The position numbers were made by a program, and so were the translations under genes. A model generated the notes under the pieces. It worked only from the letters and a program-made list of their open reading frames with translations, was not told where the DNA came from and did no database searches. A stretch of DNA of 64,000 bases, taken from DASQZT01 sp035638575 (GTDB lineage Bacteria > Acidobacteriota > Terriglobia > Bryobacterales > Bryobacteraceae). The stretch spans positions 17,043 to 81,042 of the forward strand of contig DASQZT010000290.1 in assembly GCA_035638575.1 (NCBI GenBank), read 5' to 3'. Shown here one piece after another: positions 1-8,447 of the stretch; the stretch's first letter is position 1, and each line of letters opens with the position of its first letter.

Positions 1-1048
1 GCCGGATGGAGGCGCACATGTTGTTGAAGGTGCGCGCCAGGCGGCCCATTTCATCCTGGCCGGTCACCTCGACCTCGATGGTATAGTTCTGGCGCGCCAC
101 CTCCGCCGCCGCGCGATCCAGTTGTTTGACGGGTTGTACGATGCGCCGCGCCAGCAGGTAGGTCAGCGCGAAACCGGCGGCCATGGCCCCCAGCCACAGC
201 AGGATGATGTTGGTATACAGGCCGGCGATCCGCCGTTGCGCCGCTTCGTAGGAACGCAGGATGCAGATCTCGCCCAGGGGCTTGCCGGTGATGTCCGCGA
301 TGGGCGTACTGTAGAGCGCATACTGCACCGCGCCATCGCTCACGCGTTCCGGCTGGGGAGTCTTCCGGAGGTTGGCAACCAACGCATCGCGCGCCCGGGG
401 GTTGAGCGTGGACGTAATCACGCCGCCCGGCGTGAGGAACAGGAAATCGCTGTTGGTGCGCTCCTTGAGCCCTTGCGCCACCAGCGCGTCCATGTGATAC
501 CCCGCCACGAGCACGTTTTGAACCAGCGGCCCGCGGGTCGAATCCAGGTAAAGCGGGGTGACCGAGATGTGGTACAGCTCGCCGTTCTGCAGGAGGAACC
601 CTTCGGACTGCTCAGGGAATTTGCTGGCCGCCTCGGGCACCACGTCGAGATCCTTGTCGAGCGGGAAGGTGGTCACTCCGCCCAGGGAAACGAGAACTTT
701 GCCGCGCGGATCGGTCACCAGGAAAATCGCGTTCTCGTTGGAGACCTTCGACCATAACTCGCTGGCCGAATCCTGGATGGTGGCGCGGTCGCCGGTGCTC
801 ACCGCCAGGCGAACTTCGCTCATCACGCTCAACAGCCGGCTGACCGAAGCCAGCAGCTCCGCGCGCGATTCGAGCAGCGAAGTGTACGCCTGAAAGCTGT
901 TGTGCACCTCTTCTTCCAGGCTGTCCCACATGGTCTGGCTGATGTGCCCGAGGACGATCTCTCCGGTGATCACGAAGATGGCCGTCACGGCGAAGAAGGT
1001 GGAGAGCAGAATCCTCCACAAAAGCGGCAGGCGGGAAAAACGCGGCAT
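1..1048 (-). CDS. Membrane sensor protein with HAMP domain (3' part outside the window)
   Basis: The frame is open to the window edge, so the output domain (histidine kinase, cyclase or phosphatase) is not visible. Residues about 10-33 form a membrane segment. An extracytoplasmic region of roughly 240 residues follows, resembling dCACHE/sCACHE sensor folds (e.g. FLVTDPRGKVLVSLGG). A second membrane segment (IILLWLGAMAAGFALTYLLA) leads into a typical HAMP start (RRIVQPVKQLDRAAAEVA, then GQDEMGRLARTFNNM). The ATG overlaps the stop of the upstream cupredoxin-like gene (TAATG), so translation is probably coupled. It is the last visible gene of a minus-strand unit that begins with a response regulator, which suggests it senses an envelope state linked to the porin and cupredoxin proteins. 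Class beyond 'HAMP sensor' cannot be decided. Confidence 0.8.
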   Translation of the reverse strand, partial: MPRFSRLPLLWRILLSTFFAVTAIFVITGEIVLGHISQTMWDSLEEEVHNSFQAYTSLLESRAELLASVSRLLSVMSEVRLAVSTGDRATIQDSASELWSKVSNENAIFLVTDPRGKVLVSLGGVTTFPLDKDLDVVPEAASKFPEQSEGFLLQNGELYHISVTPLYLDSTRGPLVQNVLVAGYHMDALVAQGLKERTNSDFLFLTPGGVITSTLNPRARDALVANLRKTPQPERVSDGAVQYALYSTPIADITGKPLGEICILRSYEAAQRRIAGLYTNIILLWLGAMAAGFALTYLLARRIVQPVKQLDRAAAEVARQNYTIEVEVTGQDEMGRLARTFNNMCASIR

Positions 1049-1773
1049 TATTTTCGCGCCCCCGGATAAGTGCTGTCGTTGGCCACGGGTGGGTACTCCT
1101 TGCCGTATTTGTTGAAGTGGGCGGCGGGGATGTACCCGGTCTCCGAAATGGAGATCAGCGGCAGCGACAGGCCGCCGTCGGGCACGGTGATGCGCCGTTC
1201 CAGGAACTTCAGGACATCGGGCAGCGACCGCTCGTGAAAAATGCGCAGCTCGTACTCGCCGGGCGGCACCGCGGGGATGCTGAATCGGCCCAAAGCGTCC
1301 GTCACGGCGTAGAAAGGAGTGGGCAGGACCGCGATGATGGCGCTCATGGTGGGGTGTATGTTGCAGAAGATCCGCATGATGCCGGGGACCTTGAACGACT
1401 CGCTCCGGGATGTGCCCGGCTTGTACAGGCCGGTGTCGAAGGTCTGGCCGCTGAAGTTGGAAAAAGCGTTGTGATAGATGGGATCCAGGTTGGGAAAATC
1501 CACCGTGCTGCCCACCGGCACGGCCATCACGTGCGGCAGGAAATGCTTGTCCTTCTGGATCATTCGCTCGTGTTTGGGGACCAGCGGAGGCGCAGGAGGC
1601 TCCGCGTTATGCTCCACCGGCTCGAGCCACAGGACCACGCCGGTATAGTCCCTGGTGCGGCGAACCGTGGGGTCCTGCGAATTGGAGATCTCCACCGATC
1701 CGCCCACCGGCCCGGCTGCCGCGTGCGCCAGCCACATTGCGAGACTAGAACAGATAAGCAAGCGCCAGGTCAT
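1048..1773 (-). CDS. Secreted cupredoxin-like protein with carboxypeptidase-regulatory-like tail
   Basis: 241 residues from the ATG at 1773; an upstream in-frame ATG at 1848 would place 25 non-signal residues before a clear signal peptide (LLICSSLAMWLAHAAA), so the shorter start is preferred. The middle contains a full type 1 copper ligand set in plastocyanin order: H101 (YHNAFSNF), C137, H140 and M143 in FCNIHPTM. After it comes a beta-sandwich stretch (YAVTDALGRFSIPAVPPGEYELRIF split over residues 155-179) like carboxypeptidase-regulatory domains. It probably binds copper in the periplasm and may act as an electron carrier or copper sensor; this is inferred from ligands only. The start lies inside the 3' end of the porin-like gene (29-base overlap), indicating one transcript. 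Confidence 0.75.
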   Translation of the reverse strand: MTWRLLICSSLAMWLAHAAAGPVGGSVEISNSQDPTVRRTRDYTGVVLWLEPVEHNAEPPAPPLVPKHERMIQKDKHFLPHVMAVPVGSTVDFPNLDPIYHNAFSNFSGQTFDTGLYKPGTSRSESFKVPGIMRIFCNIHPTMSAIIAVLPTPFYAVTDALGRFSIPAVPPGEYELRIFHERSLPDVLKFLERRITVPDGGLSLPLISISETGYIPAAHFNKYGKEYPPVANDSTYPGARK

Positions 1774-3127
1774 AGTGATTGTTGATGCGGACTCCCTGCG
1801 CGATGTACAAGGTGCGCAGTTGGGTGGCCTCCAGCGCCAGTATGACATTGGGCGCCAGCCGATAGTAGAGATTCCCGCCGAACATCAGGTTCTTGCCGAT
1901 GCGGCCGGCCGCCAGGTCGCTGTTCTGGTCGTCCTGCTGGCCGGAAAAGAGATGGAAGTCGAGGCGCGGCGCCGTGTGGATGGTCAACTGCGCCCAACCG
2001 CCCCGGCTGTCGACGGTATAGAGTTCGCCGTAACGCACCCCGAAGCCCTGCCCGTAACCGTTGCCCAGGGGCGCCACGTTCTGGCCCGCATAGAAGGCGC
2101 CGCTGAATTCGAAGCGCCGCCACGGATTGGCCGACCAGTCGAGGGAAAACAGGCTCGACGGCACCGAGAGGCCGGCGAAATGGGTCTGGCTGGTGTGGAA
2201 ACCGGGGGCGATTTCCACCTGCCGCTCGTCGTCGAAATTATGGAAGAATTCGAAGCGGCCCTCCAAGCCGGGACGGGCAGGCGCCAGGGTTCCGGCGGCG
2301 CTTCCGGTATACGGGCTCGCTTCGCGCGTCTCGACCACGCCCGCCTGCGCCCTGAGGCCCGTGGAGCGGGTGAAGGAAACGTCGTGCTCCAGGCGTATCT
2401 GCGGGAGCCACAGCCAGAGATTGCCCGCGCCGGTCATCGGCGAAACGCCGACCTGCGCCAGCGAGCTGGGCTCCCTGGGGTTGAAGATCGGTTTTTCCAG
2501 CCCCACCAGGATGCTGCTGCTCTTCCATTCCATCTCGATGGATGCGGTGCGCATCCGCAAAGCGCCGTTATTGGCGGTCGGGAAGAAATCCATGTATACC
2601 GAGCCATGCACCGTGGCGCCCCAGACGGCGGTGGGCCCGCGGTAGTCCAGGCCGAGGATCGTCTGGCGCAGCGTGGCGCCCGCGGCCGCCTGCCCGGGCG
2701 TCGAGGCGGTCACGGGGTACTCGGACCCGCTGGACTGGCGGGAGTTCTCATAGGCGTTGAACAGGGCCATCCCGGTAACGCGGATGGGAAACCGCTGCGA
2801 CGCCTCGACCTTGCTCTGGGCCTGTTCCTCGATGCGCCGGTCCTGAACCCGGACCTGCTCTTCGAGCGGCGCCTCGGCGGCGGTACTGCCGCCGGTGGGA
2901 ACCGGGGCCGCCGCGTCCGGCTCCGGCCCTTCCAGTTTCGCGCGCAGGGCCTTCACCTCTTCGGTCAGGGCCTGGTTTTCCTTTTCCAGGCGATCCAGCC
3001 TTTCCAGGATGCCGGAGATTTGCGTTGGCGTTTGGGCGCCGAGCAGGATAGGCCAGAGCAGAAGGCCGAAGACCGCTGGCTTACGCGCGCGGCTCACAGA
3101 CGCGCTGTCAGGGAAGATGCGTACCAT
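1745..3127 (-). CDS. Porin-like outer membrane beta-barrel protein with N-terminal coiled coil
   Basis: 460 residues from the ATG at 3127. The N terminus has a signal peptide (KPAVFGLLLWPILLGAQ) followed by a short coiled coil (ISGILERLDRLEKENQALTE), a layout common in phosphate-selective-porin-like and DcaP-like outer membrane proteins where the coiled coil trimerises in the periplasm. The remainder is rich in alternating aromatic/polar strands (e.g. TAVWGATVHGSVYMDFF, RLDFHLFSGQQDDQNSD) and ends in LALAYLF, a typical barrel C-terminal aromatic. The start overlaps the end of the response-regulator gene by 20 bases. The substrate is unknown; the neighbouring cupredoxin-like protein makes metal-linked transport one guess. 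Confidence 0.7.
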   Translation of the reverse strand: MVRIFPDSASVSRARKPAVFGLLLWPILLGAQTPTQISGILERLDRLEKENQALTEEVKALRAKLEGPEPDAAAPVPTGGSTAAEAPLEEQVRVQDRRIEEQAQSKVEASQRFPIRVTGMALFNAYENSRQSSGSEYPVTASTPGQAAAGATLRQTILGLDYRGPTAVWGATVHGSVYMDFFPTANNGALRMRTASIEMEWKSSSILVGLEKPIFNPREPSSLAQVGVSPMTGAGNLWLWLPQIRLEHDVSFTRSTGLRAQAGVVETREASPYTGSAAGTLAPARPGLEGRFEFFHNFDDERQVEIAPGFHTSQTHFAGLSVPSSLFSLDWSANPWRRFEFSGAFYAGQNVAPLGNGYGQGFGVRYGELYTVDSRGGWAQLTIHTAPRLDFHLFSGQQDDQNSDLAAGRIGKNLMFGGNLYYRLAPNVILALEATQLRTLYIAQGVRINNHYDLALAYLF

Positions 3128-3527
3128 CGAGAATTTGCTCCAGTTTTTGTCGCACTTGCGCGGGTGAGAATGGCTTTGGAAAATAGGCGCTGACCCCCAG
3201 TTTGGAAACACGCCCCGGGGTCGCCGGGTCGGTGTCCGCGCTGACCACTATGATGGGGGTGGCCGACAACGCCTGGTCTTCCCGAATTTTCCGAATCATT
3301 TCGAACCCGTCCATGCGCGGCATATTCAGATCGGTCACAATCGCCTGAACCGCCGAACCGGAACCGTACAGGATACGCAATGCGTCGTCGCCCGAAGAAG
3401 CCATCCGCACCGAGAGTCCGGGAATTCCAAGCAGCGCGATCTCCAACATCGCGGCGCTGTTCTCGGAATCCTCAACGATCAGAACGGTGCGCAGCCCTCG
3501 CTGCGCGTGGTTCCCTCCATCACGCAT
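3108..3527 (-). CDS. Single-domain CheY-like response regulator
   Basis: 139 residues consisting of one receiver domain. The acidic pair is E19/D20 (LIVEDSEN), the phosphoacceptor is D66 (VTDLNMPRMDG), a T/S switch residue occurs in IIVVSAD, and the conserved lysine is in YFPKPF. There is no DNA-binding or enzymatic output domain, so it must act through protein contact or as a phosphorelay intermediate. It is the first gene of the unit that continues into porin, cupredoxin and HAMP sensor genes, which suggests that the sensor, if it is a kinase, is its partner. Confidence 0.85.
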   Translation of the reverse strand: MRDGGNHAQRGLRTVLIVEDSENSAAMLEIALLGIPGLSVRMASSGDDALRILYGSGSAVQAIVTDLNMPRMDGFEMIRKIREDQALSATPIIVVSADTDPATPGRVSKLGVSAYFPKPFSPAQVRQKLEQILDGTHLP

Positions 3528-3626
3528 CTACCCCAATTGTCCCCCAATGCGGCGGCCGAATGCGAACAAGCATACAGTCAAAGGTGTAAAAACTTCGTAA
3601 AAAGCCTGCGAACAGGCCATGCCGGC

Positions 3627-4301
3627 TCACGGCACGAATCGGTACCCCACCCCGTGCACCGTCAGGAAGTGGCGGGGCACGTTCGGCTCCGGCTCCAGTT
3701 TCTGCCTCAATTTCACGACGTGCGCGTCCACCGTGCGGGTGTTGGGGAAGAACTCGTAGCCCCACACCGCGTTCAGGATCATGTCGCGGGTCAAAGGGCG
3801 GTCCGGGTTGTGCAGGAAATAACACAGCAGGTTGTACTCGGCCGGAGTGAACTTCAGCTCCTCACCCTTGCGCCGGACGATGCGCCGCTCGAAATCCACC
3901 TCGTTCTCGGAAAAACGAACCACCTTGCCGGCGTCGGGCGATGTGCGCCGCAGCACGGCCCGGATGCGCGCCATCAGCTCGCGCGTGCCGAACGGCTTCA
4001 CCACGTAATCGTCGGCCCCGATTTCGAGCAGCAGCACCTTGTCCAGCTCGTCTCCCATGGCGCTCAGCACGATGATCGGGGTGGTCACATGCGCGGCACG
4101 AAGCTGCTTGCAGATATCGGTTCCGTTCATTCCGGGAAGCCGCAGGTCCACCAGGACGAGATCCGGCTTCAGGGTCACCGCCTTTTCGAACCCGGTGCGC
4201 CCATCGCCCTCCAGCACGGCCCGAAAACCTTCCTGCTCCAGCATTACGCCGATGGTGTCCCGCAGGCTCTCATCGTCGTCGATTACCAGAATGGTCTGCA
4301 T
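3627..4301 (-). CDS. OmpR/PhoB-family DNA-binding response regulator
   Basis: 224 residues from the ATG at 4301; the same frame remains open far upstream but that extension lies on top of mutM and is not coding. Receiver domain: D8-D10 acidic cluster (VIDDDES), phosphoacceptor D52 (VLVDLRLPG), lysine in DDYVVKPFG. The C-terminal winged helix (about 125-224) carries family signatures: LKFTPAEYNLLCYFLHNPDRPLT is broken here as FTPAEYNLL and a recognition helix TRTVDAHVVKLRQKLE, ending GVGYRFVP. No histidine kinase gene is adjacent, although the HAMP sensor gene ending outside the window could be one. It is divergent from mutM with 63 bases between starts. Confidence 0.92.
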   Translation of the reverse strand: MQTILVIDDDESLRDTIGVMLEQEGFRAVLEGDGRTGFEKAVTLKPDLVLVDLRLPGMNGTDICKQLRAAHVTTPIIVLSAMGDELDKVLLLEIGADDYVVKPFGTRELMARIRAVLRRTSPDAGKVVRFSENEVDFERRIVRRKGEELKFTPAEYNLLCYFLHNPDRPLTRDMILNAVWGYEFFPNTRTVDAHVVKLRQKLEPEPNVPRHFLTVHGVGYRFVP

Positions 4302-4364
4302 CGGCTCCCTTATCGGAGCTATTTTACCGTGGAGTGACACAGGCGTAGCGGTTAAACTGAGGGC

Positions 4365-5159
4365 GTGCCCGAGCTTCCCGAAGTCGAAACCGTTACGCGA
4401 TCCATCGCCCCGCTGGTTGGCCGGCGCATCGTTGCCGCCGAATTCCGCTGCCTGCGGGTGCTGCGGGGGGGCGATCCGGACCGGATGGCGGCGCGCATCC
4501 AGGGGCGGAAGATCACGGCGGTCAAGCGCTACGGCAAGTTCATTCTGGTATCGCTCGAGAGCGGCGGCTACCTGGTGATCCACCTGGGCATGACCGGGCG
4601 CCTGCTGCTCGGCGGGCCGGCAGGCAAGCACACCCACGCCATCCTGACGCTGGACCGCGGCGTGCTGCTGTACGACGACAGCCGCCAGTTCGGCTGCCTG
4701 CAATTCAGCGAGGAGTTCCCGCCGCGCGTGGCGAAACTCGGCCCGGAGCCGCTGGAGATCGCCTTCGAGGACTTTGCGGCGGCTCTGAAACGCCGCAAAA
4801 CGCGGCTCAAGGCCCTGCTGCTGAACCAGGCGTTTCTGCGCGGCCTCGGCAACATCTACGCCGACGAGGCGCTGTTCCGGGCCGGCATCCATCCGCAGGC
4901 GCTGGCGTGCCGCCTGCGCGGCGACCGGCCCCGCCGGCTGTACGATGCCATCGTGGACGTGCTGAGGGAAGCCATCGCCGCCGGCGGCTCCTCCATCTCG
5001 GACTACGTGGACGCGCAGGGCCGCAAGGGCTTCTTCCAGTTCAGCCATCGCGTCTACCAGCGCACCGGGGAGCCCTGTGTCACCTGCAAAACGCCGATTC
5101 GCCGCGTTCTGGTTTCGCAAAGATCATCACATTTTTGCCCCAAATGCCAGAAACGTTAG
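4365..5159 (+). CDS. mutM: Formamidopyrimidine-DNA glycosylase (Fpg/MutM)
   Basis: 264 residues, normal for the family, starting at GTG so that the mature protein begins PELPEVETV, where P2 is the catalytic proline and E3 the general acid. The conserved lysine region is KRYGKFILV, the middle has HLGMTGRL, the helix-two-turn-helix has GLGNIYADEALFRAGIHP, and the C-terminal zinc finger is C-x2-C ... C-x2-C (CVTCKTPIRRVLVSQRSSHFCPKC, two parts) with the DNA-binding arginine region. It excises oxidised purines such as 8-oxoguanine by base excision repair. Monocistronic by context; divergent from the OmpR-type regulator. Confidence 0.96.
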   Translation: MPELPEVETVTRSIAPLVGRRIVAAEFRCLRVLRGGDPDRMAARIQGRKITAVKRYGKFILVSLESGGYLVIHLGMTGRLLLGGPAGKHTHAILTLDRGVLLYDDSRQFGCLQFSEEFPPRVAKLGPEPLEIAFEDFAAALKRRKTRLKALLLNQAFLRGLGNIYADEALFRAGIHPQALACRLRGDRPRRLYDAIVDVLREAIAAGGSSISDYVDAQGRKGFFQFSHRVYQRTGEPCVTCKTPIRRVLVSQRSSHFCPKCQKR

Positions 5160-5274
5160 GGTAAGATACTGTTGAAACCCTTGTGGTTGCAGTAACGTCG
5201 TTAGAGTTGAAACGCAACGGGTTATCTGACGTTCAATCGTGACTGCTTGAAAAGACTAAGAGGAGATTCCTGAC

Positions 5275-5967
5275 GTGAGACGTATTTTCCACTACCTTCC
5301 ACTGTTGTTGTTGACGCTCTCGATCCCGCTCGCCAACGCCCAAAGTGGGTTTGACATCAATTTAGGTTTCGGAGCCGCGTTCGACAAGTCATTTGGACAG
5401 GTCGATCAATCCACCCTGCTTCCCTGCGCCCTCGTTGCCAGCTCCAACTGCGCAGCCACCGACAAGCTGAGCGCGTTCGACATGGGCTTCGGAGCGAACC
5501 TGATGCTCTGGAAGCGTTTTGGAATCGGGGGAGAATACGTCTTCCAGCCCACAAAGCAGGACTATTTCATCTTCCAGCAGGCGTCCGCCGCCACCGGGGG
5601 CATTGGAGACAAATTGCAGACCCGAACCGGCTTTTACGATTTCAACGGGATCTTCCAGCCGGTCAACCAGAAGAAGGTCGCGGTTCAGCTGGTGGGCGGC
5701 GTCGGCGGCGTCAATGTGAAGTTCTATGAGAATTTCACGAGCACCGGCTCGGTGTTGGGGAACACAAACCAGTCGCAGTACGCCCAGAGCGCCAACCATT
5801 TTCAGGTGCACGCCGGAATCGGCGTACAGCTCTACGTGAGCGAACACGTTTTTATCCGCCCCCAGTTTGACATCCACTTCGCGCACAACCTGAACCAGCA
5901 GTTCGGCAGCAACCTGGTTCCGGCGGCCACGGTCTGGCTCGGCTACAGCTTCGGCGACCGGCCGTAA
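5275..5967 (+). CDS. Outer membrane beta-barrel protein
   Basis: 230 residues, GTG start preceded by AGGAG (5260s). A signal peptide (YLPLLLLTLSIPLANAQ) is followed by a Q-starting mature protein rich in glycine and alternating strands (FDINLGFGAAFDK, FGIGGEYVFQPTKQDYFIF, VAVQLVGGVGGVNVKFYEN) and ends with VWLGYSFGDRP. This resembles the OmpA-like/OprF-like small barrel family (eight strands). No peptidoglycan-binding domain is present. Function unknown, likely structural or adhesion-related. Confidence 0.7.
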   Translation: MRRIFHYLPLLLLTLSIPLANAQSGFDINLGFGAAFDKSFGQVDQSTLLPCALVASSNCAATDKLSAFDMGFGANLMLWKRFGIGGEYVFQPTKQDYFIFQQASAATGGIGDKLQTRTGFYDFNGIFQPVNQKKVAVQLVGGVGGVNVKFYENFTSTGSVLGNTNQSQYAQSANHFQVHAGIGVQLYVSEHVFIRPQFDIHFAHNLNQQFGSNLVPAATVWLGYSFGDRP

Positions 5968-6072
5968 GGCGAAAGGCGACCGCTTGCCGACGCGCGCGGC
6001 TGGGTAACGAGAGTCGCGGCTCGAAACGGCGGGCGCGGGCGGGAACGACCGTGGCGGCTGGAGCACGAGGAG

Positions 6073-6828
6073 CTACTCGGTCACGGCGGGGGCGGCCTCG
6101 CCGGTCAGGTCCTCCAGCGAAACCGGCGGGTTGTAGTAGAGAATCCGCTGGCAGCTTTCGCAGACCATGATCTCGTCGCCCTTCTTCAGTTCCTGAGAAA
6201 ACTGGGGCCGCATGGCCATGTTGCACGCCGAGCAGCGGCCTTCGATGGCCTCGGCGACTCCGATGCCTCGGCGCGCCTTCCGCGCCCGCTCGTAGCGCTG
6301 GTACGCGGCGGCGGACATTCCGGGGACGATGGCGGCCCGCTCCGTCTCCAGCTCGGCCGCCGATTTCTCGTCGGCCTGGGTGCGCTCGCGGGCCTGTTTC
6401 TTCTCCGCGTCCACGTCGGCTTTTTCGGTCTTCAGCGCCGACTCCGCGGCTTTCACGTTCTTCTCCAGCGGCTCGGATTCGCCCATCAATTCCAGGATGC
6501 GGTCTTCAGACTTGCGAATCTCCTTCTGGCAGAACTCGATTTCGTTCTGAAAGGCGCGGTACACCTCGTTGGTCTTGGCCTGGAGCATCTGATCTTTCAG
6601 CTTGGAGATCTTCTGCTCCTGCACCTGGATGTCGCCTTCGCACTTCTTGCGCTCTTTCTGATTGGCCGCCAGAGCGGCGCGGTCGGCCTCGAGCTTGCGC
6701 TCGTGGGATACCAGCTTTTTCTCGATTTCGGCGATGTGCTTCGGAAGGGCCGCGATTTCGCGCCTGAGGTCGCCCAGGAGATTGTCAATTTCCTGGAGGC
6801 GGATCACCAACTTCAGATCGGGCAGCAT
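6073..6828 (-). CDS. Coiled-coil protein with C4 zinc ribbon (DUF164/CdsZ-like)
   Basis: 251 residues. The first 180 residues are an almost unbroken antiparallel coiled coil (LVIRLQEIDNLLGDLRREI onward, with many K/E heptads). The C terminus is a zinc ribbon with C-x2-C pairs (EGRCSACNMAMRP and MVCESCQRILYYNPP). The family is widespread and usually described as a predicted nucleic-acid-binding zinc ribbon protein; a Chlamydia member (CdsZ) works with type III secretion, but no such system is visible here. Its start overlaps the end of murJ by 44 bases in another frame, so it is part of the pfkB-murJ unit. Confidence 0.85.
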   Translation of the reverse strand: MLPDLKLVIRLQEIDNLLGDLRREIAALPKHIAEIEKKLVSHERKLEADRAALAANQKERKKCEGDIQVQEQKISKLKDQMLQAKTNEVYRAFQNEIEFCQKEIRKSEDRILELMGESEPLEKNVKAAESALKTEKADVDAEKKQARERTQADEKSAAELETERAAIVPGMSAAAYQRYERARKARRGIGVAEAIEGRCSACNMAMRPQFSQELKKGDEIMVCESCQRILYYNPPVSLEDLTGEAAPAVTE

Positions 6829-8446
6829 TCCTTATCGAAGTGTAGCACGCGCTCCGCAGCGCCTCCAGTTCGCCGACGCCCAGCGCGCGCGCGGCGGCGT
6901 AGAACACCGACACGCCGAGCGGGATGGAGATGGCGACATCGGCCAGTTGTGCCGTCCGTCCGACACCCGCGGCGAGGTGAACCGCAACACTCGAAGCCTT
7001 GCACAGCACGCTCATGAGCGCCGAGGCCGCCGCGATCTTCCCCGCGCTGACGGCCAGGCGTCGGCCGTGAATCCCGCCGATGCGGGCGCGCAAAACGGCA
7101 AACAGCGCCGCCGCGCTGAGCAACGCCGCGAGCGAGGTGGCCAGCGCCAGTCCGGCGTGACCCATTCCGGTCCACTTCAGCAGCGCCAGCGCCAGCGGGA
7201 GATTGACTGCCACGGAGGAGACGCTCACCAGCGCCGGAGTCCGCGCGTCGTCCAGCGCGTAGAACGCCGGTCCCAGAATCTTGGCGGCCGCGTATCCCGC
7301 CAGTCCGAGGCTGTAGCAGGTCAGGGCGACGGCCGTCTGGTGCGTATCCCACGCGCCGAAATGGCCGCCCTGGTAGACCAGGCCGATCATGCTTTCTCCC
7401 AGCACGGCAAGCCCCGCCGACGAGGGGATGGTCAGCAGCAGAACCATGCCCAGCGAACGAGCCAGCGTGTCGCGCAGCTCATCGATACGCCGGGCGGCCG
7501 CGCTGCGCGAGACCGCGGGCAGGGTGGCCGAGGCGATCGCCACGCCGAAAAGCCCCAGCGGCAATTGCAGGAACCGGAAGGCATATCCGAGCCAGCTCAC
7601 CGGGCCGTCGATCACGTGGCCCGCTCCGTCGGTGATGCGCGACGCCAGGTTGGTATTGACCAGGATGTTGATCTGCACCGCCGCGCTGCCCAGAACCGCC
7701 GGCAGCATCAGGCGGGCGATCTGGCCGAGGCCGGGGTGTTGGAAATCCAGGCGCGGCCGCCACCGGAAGCCCTCGCGCCGCATGCCGGGCACCTGCCACA
7801 GCCATTGGAGCACGCCGCCCGCCAGCACCCCGCAAGCCATGGAAACAATCAGCCCCTGGTGAAAGTTGCGTCCCACGGTCAGCCCCACCGCCAGGCCCAC
7901 CAGAACCGAACCCACGTTGAAGCACGACGAGGCCAGCGCCGGAACGCCATAGCGGTCGCAGGCATTGAGCACGCCCATGGCCTGCGCCGCCAGCGCCACG
8001 GTCAGCAGGAAGGGAAACATGATGCGCGTCAGCAGCACGGCCAGCTCGAACTTGCCGGGCACACGCTCGAACCCCGGCGCCATGAGGCGCACGAGCTGAG
8101 GGCTGAAGATCATCCCCACGGCGCAGACCGTTCCCACCACCAGCACCAGCGCCGTGGCCACCAGGTCCGACAGTTCGGCGGCCTCGCGGCGGCCCTTGGT
8201 GGTGAGGTATTGGGTCAGCGTGGGAACGAATGCCGAAGACAGCGCGCCCTCGGCGAACAGGTTGCGCGTCAGGTTGGGAATGCGGAAGCCGACCTGGAAA
8301 GCGTCGTTGACGGCGCCGGCGCCGAACAGGCGAGACATCACCATTTCGCGCAGCAGTCCGGTGATGCGGCTGGATGCCACCGCCGCCGAGACCATCCCCA
8401 CCGCGTGAAAGAAGCCCGGCCGCTGCCGGGGAGCCGGATCGGTCAC
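6785..8446 (-). CDS. murJ: Lipid II flippase MurJ (MviN family)
   Basis: 553 residues, slightly longer than usual, with 14 predicted membrane helices. Family landmarks: SRITGLLREMVMSRLFGAG near the N terminus (including the conserved arginines), DAFQVGFRIPNLTRNLFAEGA (two pieces), and FVPTLTQYL. It moves lipid-linked peptidoglycan precursors across the inner membrane. The GTG start at 8446 sits one base after the TAG stop of the upstream sugar kinase gene, indicating coupling, and its 3' end overlaps the zinc-ribbon gene. Confidence 0.95.
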   Translation of the reverse strand: MTDPAPRQRPGFFHAVGMVSAAVASSRITGLLREMVMSRLFGAGAVNDAFQVGFRIPNLTRNLFAEGALSSAFVPTLTQYLTTKGRREAAELSDLVATALVLVVGTVCAVGMIFSPQLVRLMAPGFERVPGKFELAVLLTRIMFPFLLTVALAAQAMGVLNACDRYGVPALASSCFNVGSVLVGLAVGLTVGRNFHQGLIVSMACGVLAGGVLQWLWQVPGMRREGFRWRPRLDFQHPGLGQIARLMLPAVLGSAAVQINILVNTNLASRITDGAGHVIDGPVSWLGYAFRFLQLPLGLFGVAIASATLPAVSRSAAARRIDELRDTLARSLGMVLLLTIPSSAGLAVLGESMIGLVYQGGHFGAWDTHQTAVALTCYSLGLAGYAAAKILGPAFYALDDARTPALVSVSSVAVNLPLALALLKWTGMGHAGLALATSLAALLSAAALFAVLRARIGGIHGRRLAVSAGKIAAASALMSVLCKASSVAVHLAAGVGRTAQLADVAISIPLGVSVFYAAARALGVGELEALRSACYTSIRNAARSEVGDPPPGN

Positions 8447-8447
8447 G

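Noticed and set aside
4302..5120. N-terminal extension of the OmpR-type regulator
   Set aside because: It overlaps mutM on the opposite strand and lacks any domain; the receiver domain begins at MQTILVIDD.
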